DNA of 10,445 nucleotides from Candidatus Omnitrophota bacterium (GCA_016206635.1 JACQRF010000171.1:1-10445); one strand, 5' to 3'; numbered from the stretch's first letter, positions 1-6,989 are shown. A program made the numbers and translations. The notes: generated from the letters alone by a model not told the origin.

Positions 1-109
1 CATCGAGGTGGATCCAGTCGGCGCCGGCGGCGGCGATCCGGGCCGTCTCATCCGCCAGCCGGGCGGCATCGGCCGCCAGCATGGAGGGGGCGATCAGCGG
101 GGCCGCCAT
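1..109 (-). CDS. rpe: Ribulose-phosphate 3-epimerase, N-terminal part (runs off the window)
   Basis: Only the first 36 codons are present; the rest lies beyond base 1. The translation begins MAAPLIAPSMLAADAARLAD and continues to ...AAGADWIHLD. This matches the start of Rpe TIM-barrel enzymes: the IAPS(I/M)L.AD first strand with its substrate-contacting Ser, then the AGADW(I/L)H.D second strand. The family interconverts ribulose 5-phosphate and xylulose 5-phosphate in the cytosolic pentose phosphate or Calvin pathways. The ATG at 109-107 shares one base with the TGA of the upstream peptidase gene (TGATG). A GAGG (plus strand 117-120) sits 7 bases before it, which supports this start and translational coupling. 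The family is clear from the motifs, although the catalytic metal ligands are mostly outside the window. Confidence 0.9.
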   Translation of the reverse strand, partial: MAAPLIAPSMLAADAARLADETARIAAAGADWIHLD

Positions 110-1386
110 CACGCGGCCTCGAGCAGCGCCTGGGCCTCGCGCCGCTGCCGGGGGGTCACCGGCCCGATCACGGCCAGGTTCCTGCGCGCCGGCAGCAACA
201 CCTCTCGGGCGGCGCGGGTGACATCGGCCGGCCGCGCGCGCCGCACCTCGTCCAGGATCCGCTCCACGGGGACGATCCGCTCCAGCATCAGCTCGCTCTC
301 CCCGACCCACAGCATGTGATCCACCGTGTCTTCCAGCGCCAACACCAGCTGGCCGGTGTAAAACTCCTGCGCCCGCGCGAACTCATCGGACGTCACCGGC
401 TCCCGGCGGACGCGGCGCAGCTCCTCCAGGATCACGCGCAGCGCCTGGAGGAATTTCTTGGGCTCAACCCCGGCGCTGACGGTGAACGAGCCGGTGTCCC
501 GATACCGCTTGATCTGGCTGCCGATGTCGTAGGCCAGCCCACGCACCTCGCGGACCTGATGGAACAGCCGCGACGACATGTTGCCGCCGAGGATCACGTG
601 CAGCAAATTGAGCCCGTGGATGTGGGGATGGTTCCGCGGGAACGCGTGGAAGCCGAGGGCGGCGTGCGTCTGCTCCGTGTCTTTGACGGTGCAGTCCCAC
701 CGCGCCCGGCGCTGGCCATGCGACGCCCGCCGGAACCGCTGGGCGCGGCCCGGCGGCACGCGCCCGACGAGGGCCGACACCTGCTCCACCAGCAGCCGGT
801 GGCTGAGCGGCCCCGCCGCCGCCACGACCATGTTGGCCGGCGTGTAAAACCGCCGCCAGTAGGCGGTGAGATCGCGCCGGCGGATCCGGCGGACCGAAGC
901 CGGCGTGCCGGCCAGGAACATGCCCAAGGGATGGCGCGGCCACATCACCGTCCCCAGCAAGTCCTGCACGTATTGCATCGGCGTGTCGAGGCACATTTTG
1001 ATTTCTTCGAGAATCACCTGGCGCTCCCGCTCGATGTCCCCGGCCGTCAGCCGCGGGTGCAACGCCATGTCCAGCAGGACCTCGAGGGCGATCGCCGCGT
1101 GCCGGGCCGGCACCTTGGCATAGAGGCAGGTCAGCTCCACATCGGTGAACGCGTTCATCGAGCCGCCGAGCCCCTCGATCTGCTCTTTGATCTGTCGGGC
1201 GGTGCGGGTCAGCGTCCCCTTGAACATCACATGCTCCAGGAAATGCGACACGCCGCACAGCCGGGCTGATTCGTAGCGGCCGCCGGCGGCCATCCAAACG
1301 CCGAGGGCCACCGACTCCATCTGCGCCATCGGCACGCTGACCACCCGCAGGTGATTCGATAAGACCGTTTTGGGATGCGCGCTCAT
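109..1386 (-). CDS. M16 family zinc peptidase (processing-peptidase/PqqL-like)
   Basis: A 425-residue single-unit M16 (inverzincin) peptidase. The inverted zinc motif HFLEH is at residues 48-52, with the third ligand Glu in ERQVILEEI (about residue 128), the usual spacing of roughly 76 residues. The N-terminal domain also shows GGRYE and the GGSMNAFTD segment. The C-terminal domain carries the usual NMSSRLFHQVREVRGLAYDI motif, where R and Y contact the substrate. I see no signal peptide, so it is probably cytosolic. Bacterial members degrade peptides; the substrate here is unknown. I chose the ATG at 1386 because it forms an ATGA overlap with the manC-like stop, the same junction type seen along this operon; an earlier in-frame GTG/ATG run at 1419 lies inside manC. 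It is the penultimate gene of the trpB-trpA-manC-M16-rpe string. Confidence 0.9.
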   Translation of the reverse strand: MSAHPKTVLSNHLRVVSVPMAQMESVALGVWMAAGGRYESARLCGVSHFLEHVMFKGTLTRTARQIKEQIEGLGGSMNAFTDVELTCLYAKVPARHAAIALEVLLDMALHPRLTAGDIERERQVILEEIKMCLDTPMQYVQDLLGTVMWPRHPLGMFLAGTPASVRRIRRRDLTAYWRRFYTPANMVVAAAGPLSHRLLVEQVSALVGRVPPGRAQRFRRASHGQRRARWDCTVKDTEQTHAALGFHAFPRNHPHIHGLNLLHVILGGNMSSRLFHQVREVRGLAYDIGSQIKRYRDTGSFTVSAGVEPKKFLQALRVILEELRRVRREPVTSDEFARAQEFYTGQLVLALEDTVDHMLWVGESELMLERIVPVERILDEVRRARPADVTRAAREVLLPARRNLAVIGPVTPRQRREAQALLEAA

Positions 1387-2495
1387 CGGAAGGGTCGCCA
1401 CCGGGCATCGTTGTCGCATCGCGCCACCAGCTGCCGAACTTGCTGGGCGCGCGCGCGGGATGCCACCAGCGTCACGCCGCGATGCTGGGCGATGATCAGG
1501 TCGCGCACGCCCAGCGTCGCGATCAGATGGTCACGCCCGCCCAGCACCAGCGTCCGGTGGGTGTCGAGGCCGAGATGCCGGCCCCGCACCGCATTCCCGT
1601 CCCGATCGTGCGGCAGGTAGGACGCCAGGCGGGTCCATGAGCCGACGTCGTCCCACGCGAACGCCCCGTGGACCATCCAGCAATCAATCGCCTGCTCCAT
1701 CACGCCATAATCAATCGAGATCGACGGCACCCGGCGGTACACCGATGCCAGTTGCTCGTTGAATGCCCGCGTGCCGATCGGCGCCTTGACCGTCAGCACC
1801 AACCCCCGCGTGATCTGCGGCATGTGGTGCTGCAGCGCGCGCGCGATCGCGGGGATCGACCAGACGAACATGCCGCTGTTCCAGAGCGCGCCGCGCCGGA
1901 TCAGCTGCCGGGCGACGCGCGCCGACGGCTTCTCGACGAACCGCGCCAGCGGCGCCGCCCACACCCGGCCGCCGGCGAGCCGGCGGCGCAGGCGGGTCGG
2001 CCCGGGGATCAGATACCCGTAGCCGGTCATCGGCGACGTCGGCGGCACGCCGAAACAGACGAGGCGATCCACGTCTTCCAGGGCGATGTGGCCGGCCACG
2101 CGAACGCACTCGGCCCACCGGCGGGCCGGCTCAATGACATGATCGGCCGTCGCCACGACCATCACGGCGCCGGGGTCATCCCGGCCGATCAGGAACGCGC
2201 CGGTGCCGATGGCCGCGGCGGTATTGCGCCCGACCGCCTCGCCAACCCAGCGCTTCGGCGACAGCGACGGCAGCTGCGCGCGCACCGCGCGGGCATGCGC
2301 CGCGCTGCCGATCACGTAAATCTGGTCCGGTGGCGCCACTTGGGCCAGGCGCGCATAGCCGTGCTGGAGGAGGCTGCGCCCACCGGAGATCGTCAGGAAT
2401 TGCTTGGGGCAATCACGCCGCGACCACGGCCACAACCGCTCCCCCTGCCCGCCGGCCAGCAGCACGCCCCAATAGCGGCTCCGCGGGATCGTCAC
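1383..2495 (-). CDS. manC: Mannose-1-phosphate guanylyltransferase
   Basis: A 370-residue nucleotidyltransferase that should make GDP-mannose from mannose 1-phosphate and GTP for glycan or cell-surface synthesis. The pyrophosphorylase signature LLAGGQGERLWPWSR is at residues 12-26, followed by PKQFL (30-34). Other family marks are GRNTAAAI, the metal and sugar region ATADHVIE, FVEKP, LWNSGMFVW and SIDYGVME. The length fits the short form without the C-terminal isomerase domain of the bifunctional ManC/AlgA type. The start is a GTG at 2495 that overlaps the trpA stop as GTGA, with GGAGG (plus 2506-2510) 10 bases upstream; a further in-frame GTG at 2528 lies inside trpA and has no such support. 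It is not a tryptophan gene, so its place in the trp string reflects co-transcription. A related sugar-phosphate guanylyl- or adenylyltransferase specificity cannot be excluded. Confidence 0.85.
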   Translation of the reverse strand: MTIPRSRYWGVLLAGGQGERLWPWSRRDCPKQFLTISGGRSLLQHGYARLAQVAPPDQIYVIGSAAHARAVRAQLPSLSPKRWVGEAVGRNTAAAIGTGAFLIGRDDPGAVMVVATADHVIEPARRWAECVRVAGHIALEDVDRLVCFGVPPTSPMTGYGYLIPGPTRLRRRLAGGRVWAAPLARFVEKPSARVARQLIRRGALWNSGMFVWSIPAIARALQHHMPQITRGLVLTVKAPIGTRAFNEQLASVYRRVPSISIDYGVMEQAIDCWMVHGAFAWDDVGSWTRLASYLPHDRDGNAVRGRHLGLDTHRTLVLGGRDHLIATLGVRDLIIAQHRGVTLVASRARAQQVRQLVARCDNDARWRPFR

Positions 2496-3283
2496 CGGCG
2501 GGTCGCCTCCACGAACGGCCGCACCCACCGGCCGATAGACGTAGGGAGGGCCCTTTTTCTGATAGCGTCCACCAACGCGCTGCCGACGATGACGCCGTCG
2601 GCCACGCCGGACAGCCAGCGCACCTGCGCCGGCGTCGAGACGCCGAAGCCGACGGCGATCGGCTGGCGCGTCAGGCGGCGGAGCGCGCGGACTTGAGTGA
2701 CCACCTCGCGCGGGAGCTGCCGGCGCGCCCCGGTCACCCCGGTGAGCGAGACCACGTAGACGAAGCCCCGCGAGGCGGCGGCGATCCGTCGCAGGCGCGC
2801 GGGAGGGCTCGTCGGCGCCGCCAGAAAGATGGTGGCCAACTTCACCGGGCGGGCGGCACGGATCAGCTCGCCGGCTTCTTCCGGCGGCAGATCCGGGACG
2901 ATCACGCCGTCAAAGCCGGCCGCCACCGCTTGACGGCAAAACGCCGGCAGACCGCGGCGATACAACGGATTGGCGTAGCCCATCGCGACCAATGGCACAT
3001 CGGTCGTTTTGCGGATCTCGGCGACGGTGCGGAGAATCCGCTCGAGCGTCACGCCCCGCTTCAACGCCTGCGCCGACGCCGCCTGGATCGTCGGGCCGTC
3101 GGCCAGCGGGTCGGAGAACGGCAAGCCGAGCTCGATGATATCAACCCCGGCGCGCGCCAGCTCGCGGACCAGCGCGGCCGTGGCCGCCAGCGACGGGTAG
3201 CCGGCCGTCAGGTAGGCGATCAATGCCGCGCGGCGCGCCCCGCGGGCCCGCCGAAAGGCCGCGGCGAGGCGCTCAACGGCCAT
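2492..3283 (-). CDS. trpA: Tryptophan synthase alpha chain
   Basis: A 263-residue TIM barrel that cleaves indole-3-glycerol phosphate to indole and glyceraldehyde 3-phosphate and passes indole to TrpB. The catalytic Glu is in IIELGLPFSDP (E51) and the catalytic Asp in DPLADGPTIQ (D62). The phosphate-binding region GFGVSTPAQV and the VIVGSALV segment are present near the C terminus. The length is typical. The start at 3283 (MAVERLAAAF) fits the family N terminus and overlaps the end of trpB by 11 bases; an upstream in-frame start at 3319 would sit deeper inside trpB and adds unrelated residues. No strong ribosome binding site is visible, so translation probably depends on coupling to trpB. Its stop overlaps the manC-like GTG. 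Confidence 0.96.
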   Translation of the reverse strand: MAVERLAAAFRRARGARRAALIAYLTAGYPSLAATAALVRELARAGVDIIELGLPFSDPLADGPTIQAASAQALKRGVTLERILRTVAEIRKTTDVPLVAMGYANPLYRRGLPAFCRQAVAAGFDGVIVPDLPPEEAGELIRAARPVKLATIFLAAPTSPPARLRRIAAASRGFVYVVSLTGVTGARRQLPREVVTQVRALRRLTRQPIAVGFGVSTPAQVRWLSGVADGVIVGSALVDAIRKRALPTSIGRWVRPFVEATRR

Positions 3284-4514
3284 CGAGCAATCCGAGATGT
3301 TTAGCGACGATCGCCACATCTTTGTCGCCGCGGCCGGACAAGCCGAGCACCACCGCCGACGAGGCCGGCAGCATCGGGGCGAGCCGGCTCAGCGCGTACA
3401 CGGCGTGCGACGGCTCGAGCGCCGGGAGAATCCCTTCGGTCTCCGCCAGCAAGCGGAATCCTTCCAGCGCCTGTGCATCGGTCACCGCCGTGTAGCGGGC
3501 CCGGCCGGTGGCTTTCAGGTAGGCGTGCTCCGGCCCGACGCCGGGGTAGTCGAGCCCGGCGGCGATCGAATGGGCCTCGGTCACCTGCCCTTCCTGATCC
3601 TGCAGGAGGTACGAGCGGGCACCGTGGAGAATGCCGATGGAGCCGGCCACCAGCGTCGCCGCGTGCGCGCCGCGCCCGCTGGCCAGAGGGCCGTGGCGCG
3701 GCGTTCTCTTGCCGCGGCCGACGCCGTGGCCCGCCGCCTCGACGCCGTGCAGGGCCACCTGGCGGTCGCGCAGGAATGGATGGAACAGGCCGATCGCGTT
3801 CGAGCCGCCGCCGACGCACGCCACGAGCGCCGCCGGCAGGCGGCCGTGCTGGCGAAGGATCTGCCGCCGCGCCTCGCGGCCGATCACCGACTGGAAGTCG
3901 CGCACCATCGTCGGGTACGGGTGCGGCCCGACGACGGAACCGAGGATGTAGTGGGTGGTGCGGACGTTGGTGACCCAGTCGCGGATCGCTTCGTTGCAAG
4001 CGTCCTTGAGGGTGCGCGACCCGCTCGTCACCGGGATGACGCGCGCCCCAAGCAGGCGCATCCGCACGACGTTCAGCGACTGGCGGGCCACGTCCTCCGC
4101 CCCCATGTAGACGTCGCACCTCAGTCCCAGCCACGCCGCCACCGTCGCCGTGGCCACGCCGTGCTGGCCCGCCCCGGTCTCGGCGATCACCCGCGGCTTC
4201 CCCATCCGCCGGGCCAACAGTGCTTGCCCAACGGTGTTGTTGATCTTGTGAGCGCCGGTGTGGGCCAAGTCTTCGCGTTTCAGGTAGACCTTGGCGCCCC
4301 CCAAGCGCCGGGTCAGCCGCTCCGCGAAATAGAGGGGGGTGGGCCGCCCAACATAGTCGGCCAGGCACGCGGTCAGGGTGCGGCGGAACGCCGGGTCTCG
4401 ACGGGCGGCACGGTAGGCGCGCTCCAGCTGCTCGAGCGCTGCCATGAGGGTTTCGGGGACGAACTGGCCGCCGAAGGGCCCGAACCGGCCCTTCGGCGAG
4501 GGGGACGATGCCAT
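3273..4514 (-). CDS. trpB: Tryptophan synthase beta chain with an in-frame insertion
   Basis: A 413-residue PLP enzyme that joins indole and serine to make tryptophan, working in a complex with TrpA. The N terminus GRFGPFGGQFVPETL is diagnostic of TrpB1. PLP lysine K90 is in HTGAHKINN, catalytic Glu 112 is in AETGAGQHG, and the phosphate-binding loop GGGSNAIG is at 235-242. The C-terminal part shows SAGLDYPGVGPEHA-like text (here AAGLDYPGVGPEHAYLK) and LSGRGDKD. After GVEAAGHGV there are about 14 extra residues (roughly 268-281, KRTPRHGPLASGRG) before HAATL, where relatives have only a short TG(K/E) link. The DNA there is palindromic. The ATG at 4514 is chosen because the GTG at 4532 would place the start upstream of or inside the -10 box. 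All catalytic residues remain, so the enzyme is probably active. Confidence 0.96.
   Translation of the reverse strand: MASSPSPKGRFGPFGGQFVPETLMAALEQLERAYRAARRDPAFRRTLTACLADYVGRPTPLYFAERLTRRLGGAKVYLKREDLAHTGAHKINNTVGQALLARRMGKPRVIAETGAGQHGVATATVAAWLGLRCDVYMGAEDVARQSLNVVRMRLLGARVIPVTSGSRTLKDACNEAIRDWVTNVRTTHYILGSVVGPHPYPTMVRDFQSVIGREARRQILRQHGRLPAALVACVGGGSNAIGLFHPFLRDRQVALHGVEAAGHGVGRGKRTPRHGPLASGRGAHAATLVAGSIGILHGARSYLLQDQEGQVTEAHSIAAGLDYPGVGPEHAYLKATGRARYTAVTDAQALEGFRLLAETEGILPALEPSHAVYALSRLAPMLPASSAVVLGLSGRGDKDVAIVAKHLGLLDGR
3668..3703. repeat. Imperfect palindrome inside trpB, matching the extra protein loop
   Basis: Nine-base perfect arms CGCCGCGCC (3668-3676) and GGCGCGGCG (3695-3703) enclose a second inverted pair, GGCC at 3681-3684 and GGCC at 3689-3692. 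This makes a stem, bulge, stem and 4-base loop. The palindrome falls on codons about 271-283 of trpB, the segment that is extra relative to the family. The coincidence suggests a small mobile palindromic element inserted in frame, comparable in concept to Rickettsia palindromic elements. High local GC makes chance inverted repeats more likely, so confidence is moderate. Confidence 0.5.
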
Positions 4515-4522
4515 AGACGAGC

Positions 4523-4552
4523 AGTGTATCACATCGTCGGAACGCGTGTCAA
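4523..4552 (-). promoter_or_regulatory. Promoter for trpB and the downstream operon
   Basis: On the minus strand there is a perfect -35 TTGACA (4547-4552), an 18-base spacer, and a -10 TACACT (4523-4528) preceded by TGA, an extended -10 element. The -10 box ends only 8 bases before the trpB ATG at 4514, so transcription would start at or next to the A of the ATG and the mRNA would be leaderless. No Shine-Dalgarno sequence lies between. This leaves no room for a leader-peptide attenuator. The promoter identity is inferred from consensus only. Confidence 0.65.
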
Positions 4553-4574
4553 AACCGGCGGGTCGAAGGGGAGG

Positions 4575-5373
4575 TTACGCCATCTGGTTGATGCGGGCGA
4601 TCGTCTCGGCGATGTTCGCGGTGAGCGCTTGTGTAGACACCCAGCGCTCGCTGTCCAACCATTGGATGATTTGGTCGGCTGTTCCAACGATAACCGCAGG
4701 AGTGGTCACGATGGCCGCCCCATCGAGCACCCGCAGCCACTGTTCCACTTCTCGGTACGCTCGATCAGCAACTTGGTCAATCGTCTCCCCATCTCTGAGC
4801 TCGAAGATATTATCCCCCGGAATGCCCAGCCTTCGGTACTGGTCCAATTCAGCTTGATCCTGGGCCAGGGCGGCGATCCGGATCGGCGCGACATGTTCGG
4901 CGATCAAAGCTTCCGCTTGCTGGGAAGTCCTCGCCAGCACGTAGTACACGGCAGGGTCGGTATCAGGATGCTGGAAGCCGGCAAACAGCACGCCGAGCCC
5001 CGCCTCCGACGGCCGGAAGATGTATCCGACCTTCTCGGTCACCTGCCCCGCCGCCCGCTGGAGCATGACCCCCTGGCTCATCGGCACCGAGAACCGGTCG
5101 GCCTCCCACGTCGTGACCGGCACCGCCGGCTCCTCCATCCCGGCGGCAGATGTAGAGGGTGGGGGAGCCGAGTTGGTAGAACTTGAGGATTTCCAGCGAA
5201 CTTGAGCCGCACGAAGATCCTTTTCTGTGAGAACCCGGGCGCCTCTAGGGCGACTAGCAGCTGGCACGATAGTGAGCCTTCGGATTATGCTCTGGCCAAA
5301 TCGCGAATGCGGATACACCGCATATGTACCCTTGGCAAATACAACAGGAATCAACCCTTTTGCTTCTCTCCAG
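4575..5373 (-). pseudogene. C-terminal part of an IS30-split exported protein of unknown function
   Basis: About 265 codons in an open frame ending in TAA at 4575. I do not recognise the family. The fragment begins at the IS edge with WREAKGLIPVVFAKGTYAVY, then a variable Ser/Pro-rich linker (SSSSTNSAPPPSTS), the motif AAGMEE, and a second folded-looking segment. That segment includes VGYIFRPSEAGLGVLFAGF, YYVLARTSQQAEALIAEH, and an acidic helical C terminus ending ARINQMA. The open frame continues upstream into antisense IS30 sequence to an ATG at 5447, but that part is element DNA and not original. The frame at the IS border (2 bases of a codon inside the element) matches exactly the frame of the N-terminal fragment on the other side. 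It therefore looks like the tail of one disrupted gene. No internal stops have accumulated, which suggests recent insertion. Confidence 0.7.
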
Positions 5374-5394
5374 TTCAATAACGAAGTGCAACAC
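5374..5394 (+). repeat. Left terminal inverted repeat of the IS30 element
   Basis: It reads TTCAATAACG then AAGTGCAACAC. Compared with the reverse complement of the right end, 18 of 21 positions are identical, including an 11-base core AAGTGCAACAC. Confidence 0.85.
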
Positions 5395-5408
5395 TTGGTG
5401 GTCTTGAG

Positions 5409-5434
5409 GGTCTCCGCGTTACGATGCGGAGACC
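5409..5434 (+). promoter_or_regulatory. Hairpin covering the transposase ribosome binding site
   Basis: The perfect 9-base arms GGTCTCCGC (5409-5417) and GCGGAGACC (5426-5434) flank an 8-base loop, GTTACGAT. The right arm ends one base before the transposase ATG at 5435. The only Shine-Dalgarno-like sequence, GGAG (5428-5431), is inside that arm. RNA entering from outside the element would fold and hide the initiation site. This is a known strategy of some insertion sequences (for example IS10 and IS50) to avoid activation by read-through. Function here is inferred from position and structure. Confidence 0.65.
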
Positions 5435-6421
5435 ATGTCAAAAACAACCTACAACCATCTGAACAGTCATGAACGTGATCTCTTGGCCGTCTACCGAAGT
5501 CAAGGCCGCTCCCTGCGGCAGATCGCGCGCCTCCTGGGGCGCGATCCCGGCACCGTCTCCCGGGAGCTGCGGCGCAACGCCCCGCCCATCTACACCGGCT
5601 ACTACCTCGCGCATAAGGCGCACCAGCGGGCCGTCGAGCGGAACCGCTGCTCTCGCACTCACCAGCGTCTCAAGACGGCAGGCATCCGCCGCTACGTGGC
5701 CGATCGCCTGCGCCACGGCTGGTCACCGGAGCTTATCGCCGGCCGGCTGCGTCTCCGCGTGGCCGGCCACGCCATCAGCCACGAGGCGATCTACCAGTGG
5801 GTCTATGCCGATGCCCGCCATCTCATCCCGTGTCTGGTGCGCGCCCATCGGCGCCGCAAGCGCCGAGGCTACTCGCGCCGGCATACGAGGAGCCATATCC
5901 CCGCCCGCATCTCGATCCGCCAGCGGCCGGCCTGCGTCGGCACCCGCCGTGAGCCCGGCCATTGGGAGACGGATACCATGATCTCCCGGGCCAGTGCCGT
6001 CGCCCTGCAGGTCACCGTCGAGCGCACGGCACGCTACGCGAAGCTGGCTCAGCTCCCGGCCAAAGAGGCCTGGGCCATGAGCGTGGCGTTGACCCGCCGG
6101 CTGAGCCATTACCCGCCCGCGCTGCGGCGGTCCCTCACCTACGACAACGGCTCTGAGAATACCGAGCACCTGCGCACGAACCGCATCCTGGGCACCCGCT
6201 CCTACTTCTGCGAGCCCTATCACAGCTGGGAGCGGGGAACCGTCGAGAACACCATCGGCCTCGTGCGGCGGTTCTTCCCAAAGAAGACGGATCTTGCTAC
6301 GCTCTCAAAGAACCAAATCCATACCGTGGAACGCTGGCTGAATCATCGACCGAGGAAATGCCTCGGATTTAAAACCCCAGCGGAGGTCTTCGGGTCCACT
6401 GGTGTTGCACTTACTTGTTGA
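5435..6421 (+). CDS. IS30-family transposase
   Basis: A 328-residue DDE transposase. The N-terminal helix-turn-helix region (residues about 10-50: LNSHERDLLAVYRSQGRSLR then IARLLGRDPGTVSREL) binds the element ends. A second DNA-binding segment contains WSPELIAGRL and SHEAIYQWVY. The catalytic triad is D180 in GHWETDT, D237 in LTYDNGSEN and E271 in WERGTVENTIGLVRRFFP. The second and third residues are 33 apart, as is standard for IS30. The C terminus LNHRPRKCLGFKTPAEVF is the usual IS30 ending. The TGA stop lies in the right inverted repeat. No frameshift or missing motif is visible, so the enzyme is probably functional. Its start codon sits directly behind the hairpin at 5409-5434. Confidence 0.96.
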   Translation: MSKTTYNHLNSHERDLLAVYRSQGRSLRQIARLLGRDPGTVSRELRRNAPPIYTGYYLAHKAHQRAVERNRCSRTHQRLKTAGIRRYVADRLRHGWSPELIAGRLRLRVAGHAISHEAIYQWVYADARHLIPCLVRAHRRRKRRGYSRRHTRSHIPARISIRQRPACVGTRREPGHWETDTMISRASAVALQVTVERTARYAKLAQLPAKEAWAMSVALTRRLSHYPPALRRSLTYDNGSENTEHLRTNRILGTRSYFCEPYHSWERGTVENTIGLVRRFFPKKTDLATLSKNQIHTVERWLNHRPRKCLGFKTPAEVFGSTGVALTC

Positions 6422-6422
6422 A
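6402..6422 (+). repeat. Right terminal inverted repeat of the IS30 element
   Basis: It reads GTGTTGCACTT then ACTTGTTGAA, the inverted copy of the left end with three mismatches. It contains the transposase stop codon (6419-6421). Confidence 0.85.
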
Positions 6423-6979
6423 TGCAGGTCTGAAACCTCCTGGAGAAGCCGAGCGATTTCCGGCAAGTGCTTCAATAAGTATTTTCCATCATCCAAATGG
6501 AGGTCGAGCGAACCACGTCCAACACTAACTTCGGCAAGCCCCAATGAATGCATGGCGGTGCTCATTGATCGAGGGGGGCTAGCGCCTTTAACTCTATGCG
6601 CCTTTACCACTTCTTCACCCCTTGTTGTTGTTCGAATATCATAACTGTAGTATCGGCTTTGTGAGAAGCCTACCAGCCAAACCAGGCCTTGTTTGCCGGT
6701 CTCAGAGATACGCGTGAGTACTCCAACAATTTCTTCGACATCGTCGTCAGGAATTTCCTCCATCCCGGCAGCCATCCGGACAGGGGTCGCTGGGCGTGAG
6801 GGAGTGGTGGATGGCACGTGGAGGGTCTGGCGGAGCTCTTCGAGGCCGGTGCCTTCAACGGTCGGCTGGCGGAGGGCCAGCGCCGGGGACGGCAGGGCGA
6901 GGCCGGTGGTGATCACGGCGATCAGCAAAGTCTTGAGGAAGCGGCCAAACAAAAACGGCGATTGCCGTAGTTTGTTCAT
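6423..6979 (-). pseudogene. N-terminal part of an IS30-split exported protein of unknown function
   Basis: About 185 codons precede the IS border; the open frame then runs into IS30 DNA and stops at 6305 with unrelated residues. The start MNKLRQSPFLFGRFLKTLLI leads into a typical signal peptide with a hydrophobic core and probable cleavage after PSPALA (about residue 35). The mature part begins LRQPTVEGTGLEELRQTLH, followed by a Pro/Ser/Thr linker and MAAGMEE at residues 69-75. A possible small domain follows (GLVWLVGFSQSRYYSYDI to LPEIARLLQEVSDL). No family is recognised. The gene is less GC-rich than its neighbours, which hints at a different origin. The ATG at 6979 is preferred over the TTG at 6985, which would lie only 4 bases from the -10 box. 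Joined to the fragment at 4575-5373 it would give about 451 residues. Confidence 0.7.
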
Positions 6980-6989
6980 CGTCAAGGTA

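Larger units (their letters stand above)
5374..6422 (+). mobile_element. Complete IS30-family insertion sequence, 1,049 bases
   Basis: The element has terminal inverted repeats at 5374-5394 and 6402-6422 and one transposase gene that fills almost all of it, ending inside the right repeat. Size, DD(33)E transposase and ends containing AAGTGCAACAC fit the IS30 family. The bases directly outside the ends (CAG on the left, TGC on the right) are not a perfect duplication. CAG occurs again two bases further out on the right (6425-6427), so a 3-base CAG target duplication is possible if the right end reaches 6424. The element lies opposite to the gene it interrupts. Confidence 0.9.

Noticed and set aside
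316..3304. Several 300-codon plus-strand open frames opposite the M16, manC and trpA genes
   Set aside because: All are antisense shadows in GC-rich DNA with no recognisable protein features and no ribosome binding sites.
4515..4575. A trp leader peptide, attenuator or T-box before trpB
   Set aside because: The space between promoter and ATG is 8 bases, and no short Trp-codon-rich frame or alternative stems are present.
3297..5186. A 629-codon open frame on the plus strand across trpB and the unknown gene
   Set aside because: It runs antisense to trpB, whose motifs are unmistakable. Its product is an Arg/His/Gly/Pro-rich sequence without domains, as expected from high-GC antisense frames.
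5374..5447. A start codon at 5447 for the C-terminal fragment of the split gene
   Set aside because: The first 24 or so codons are antisense IS30 sequence. This could produce a chimeric protein by chance but is not the original start.
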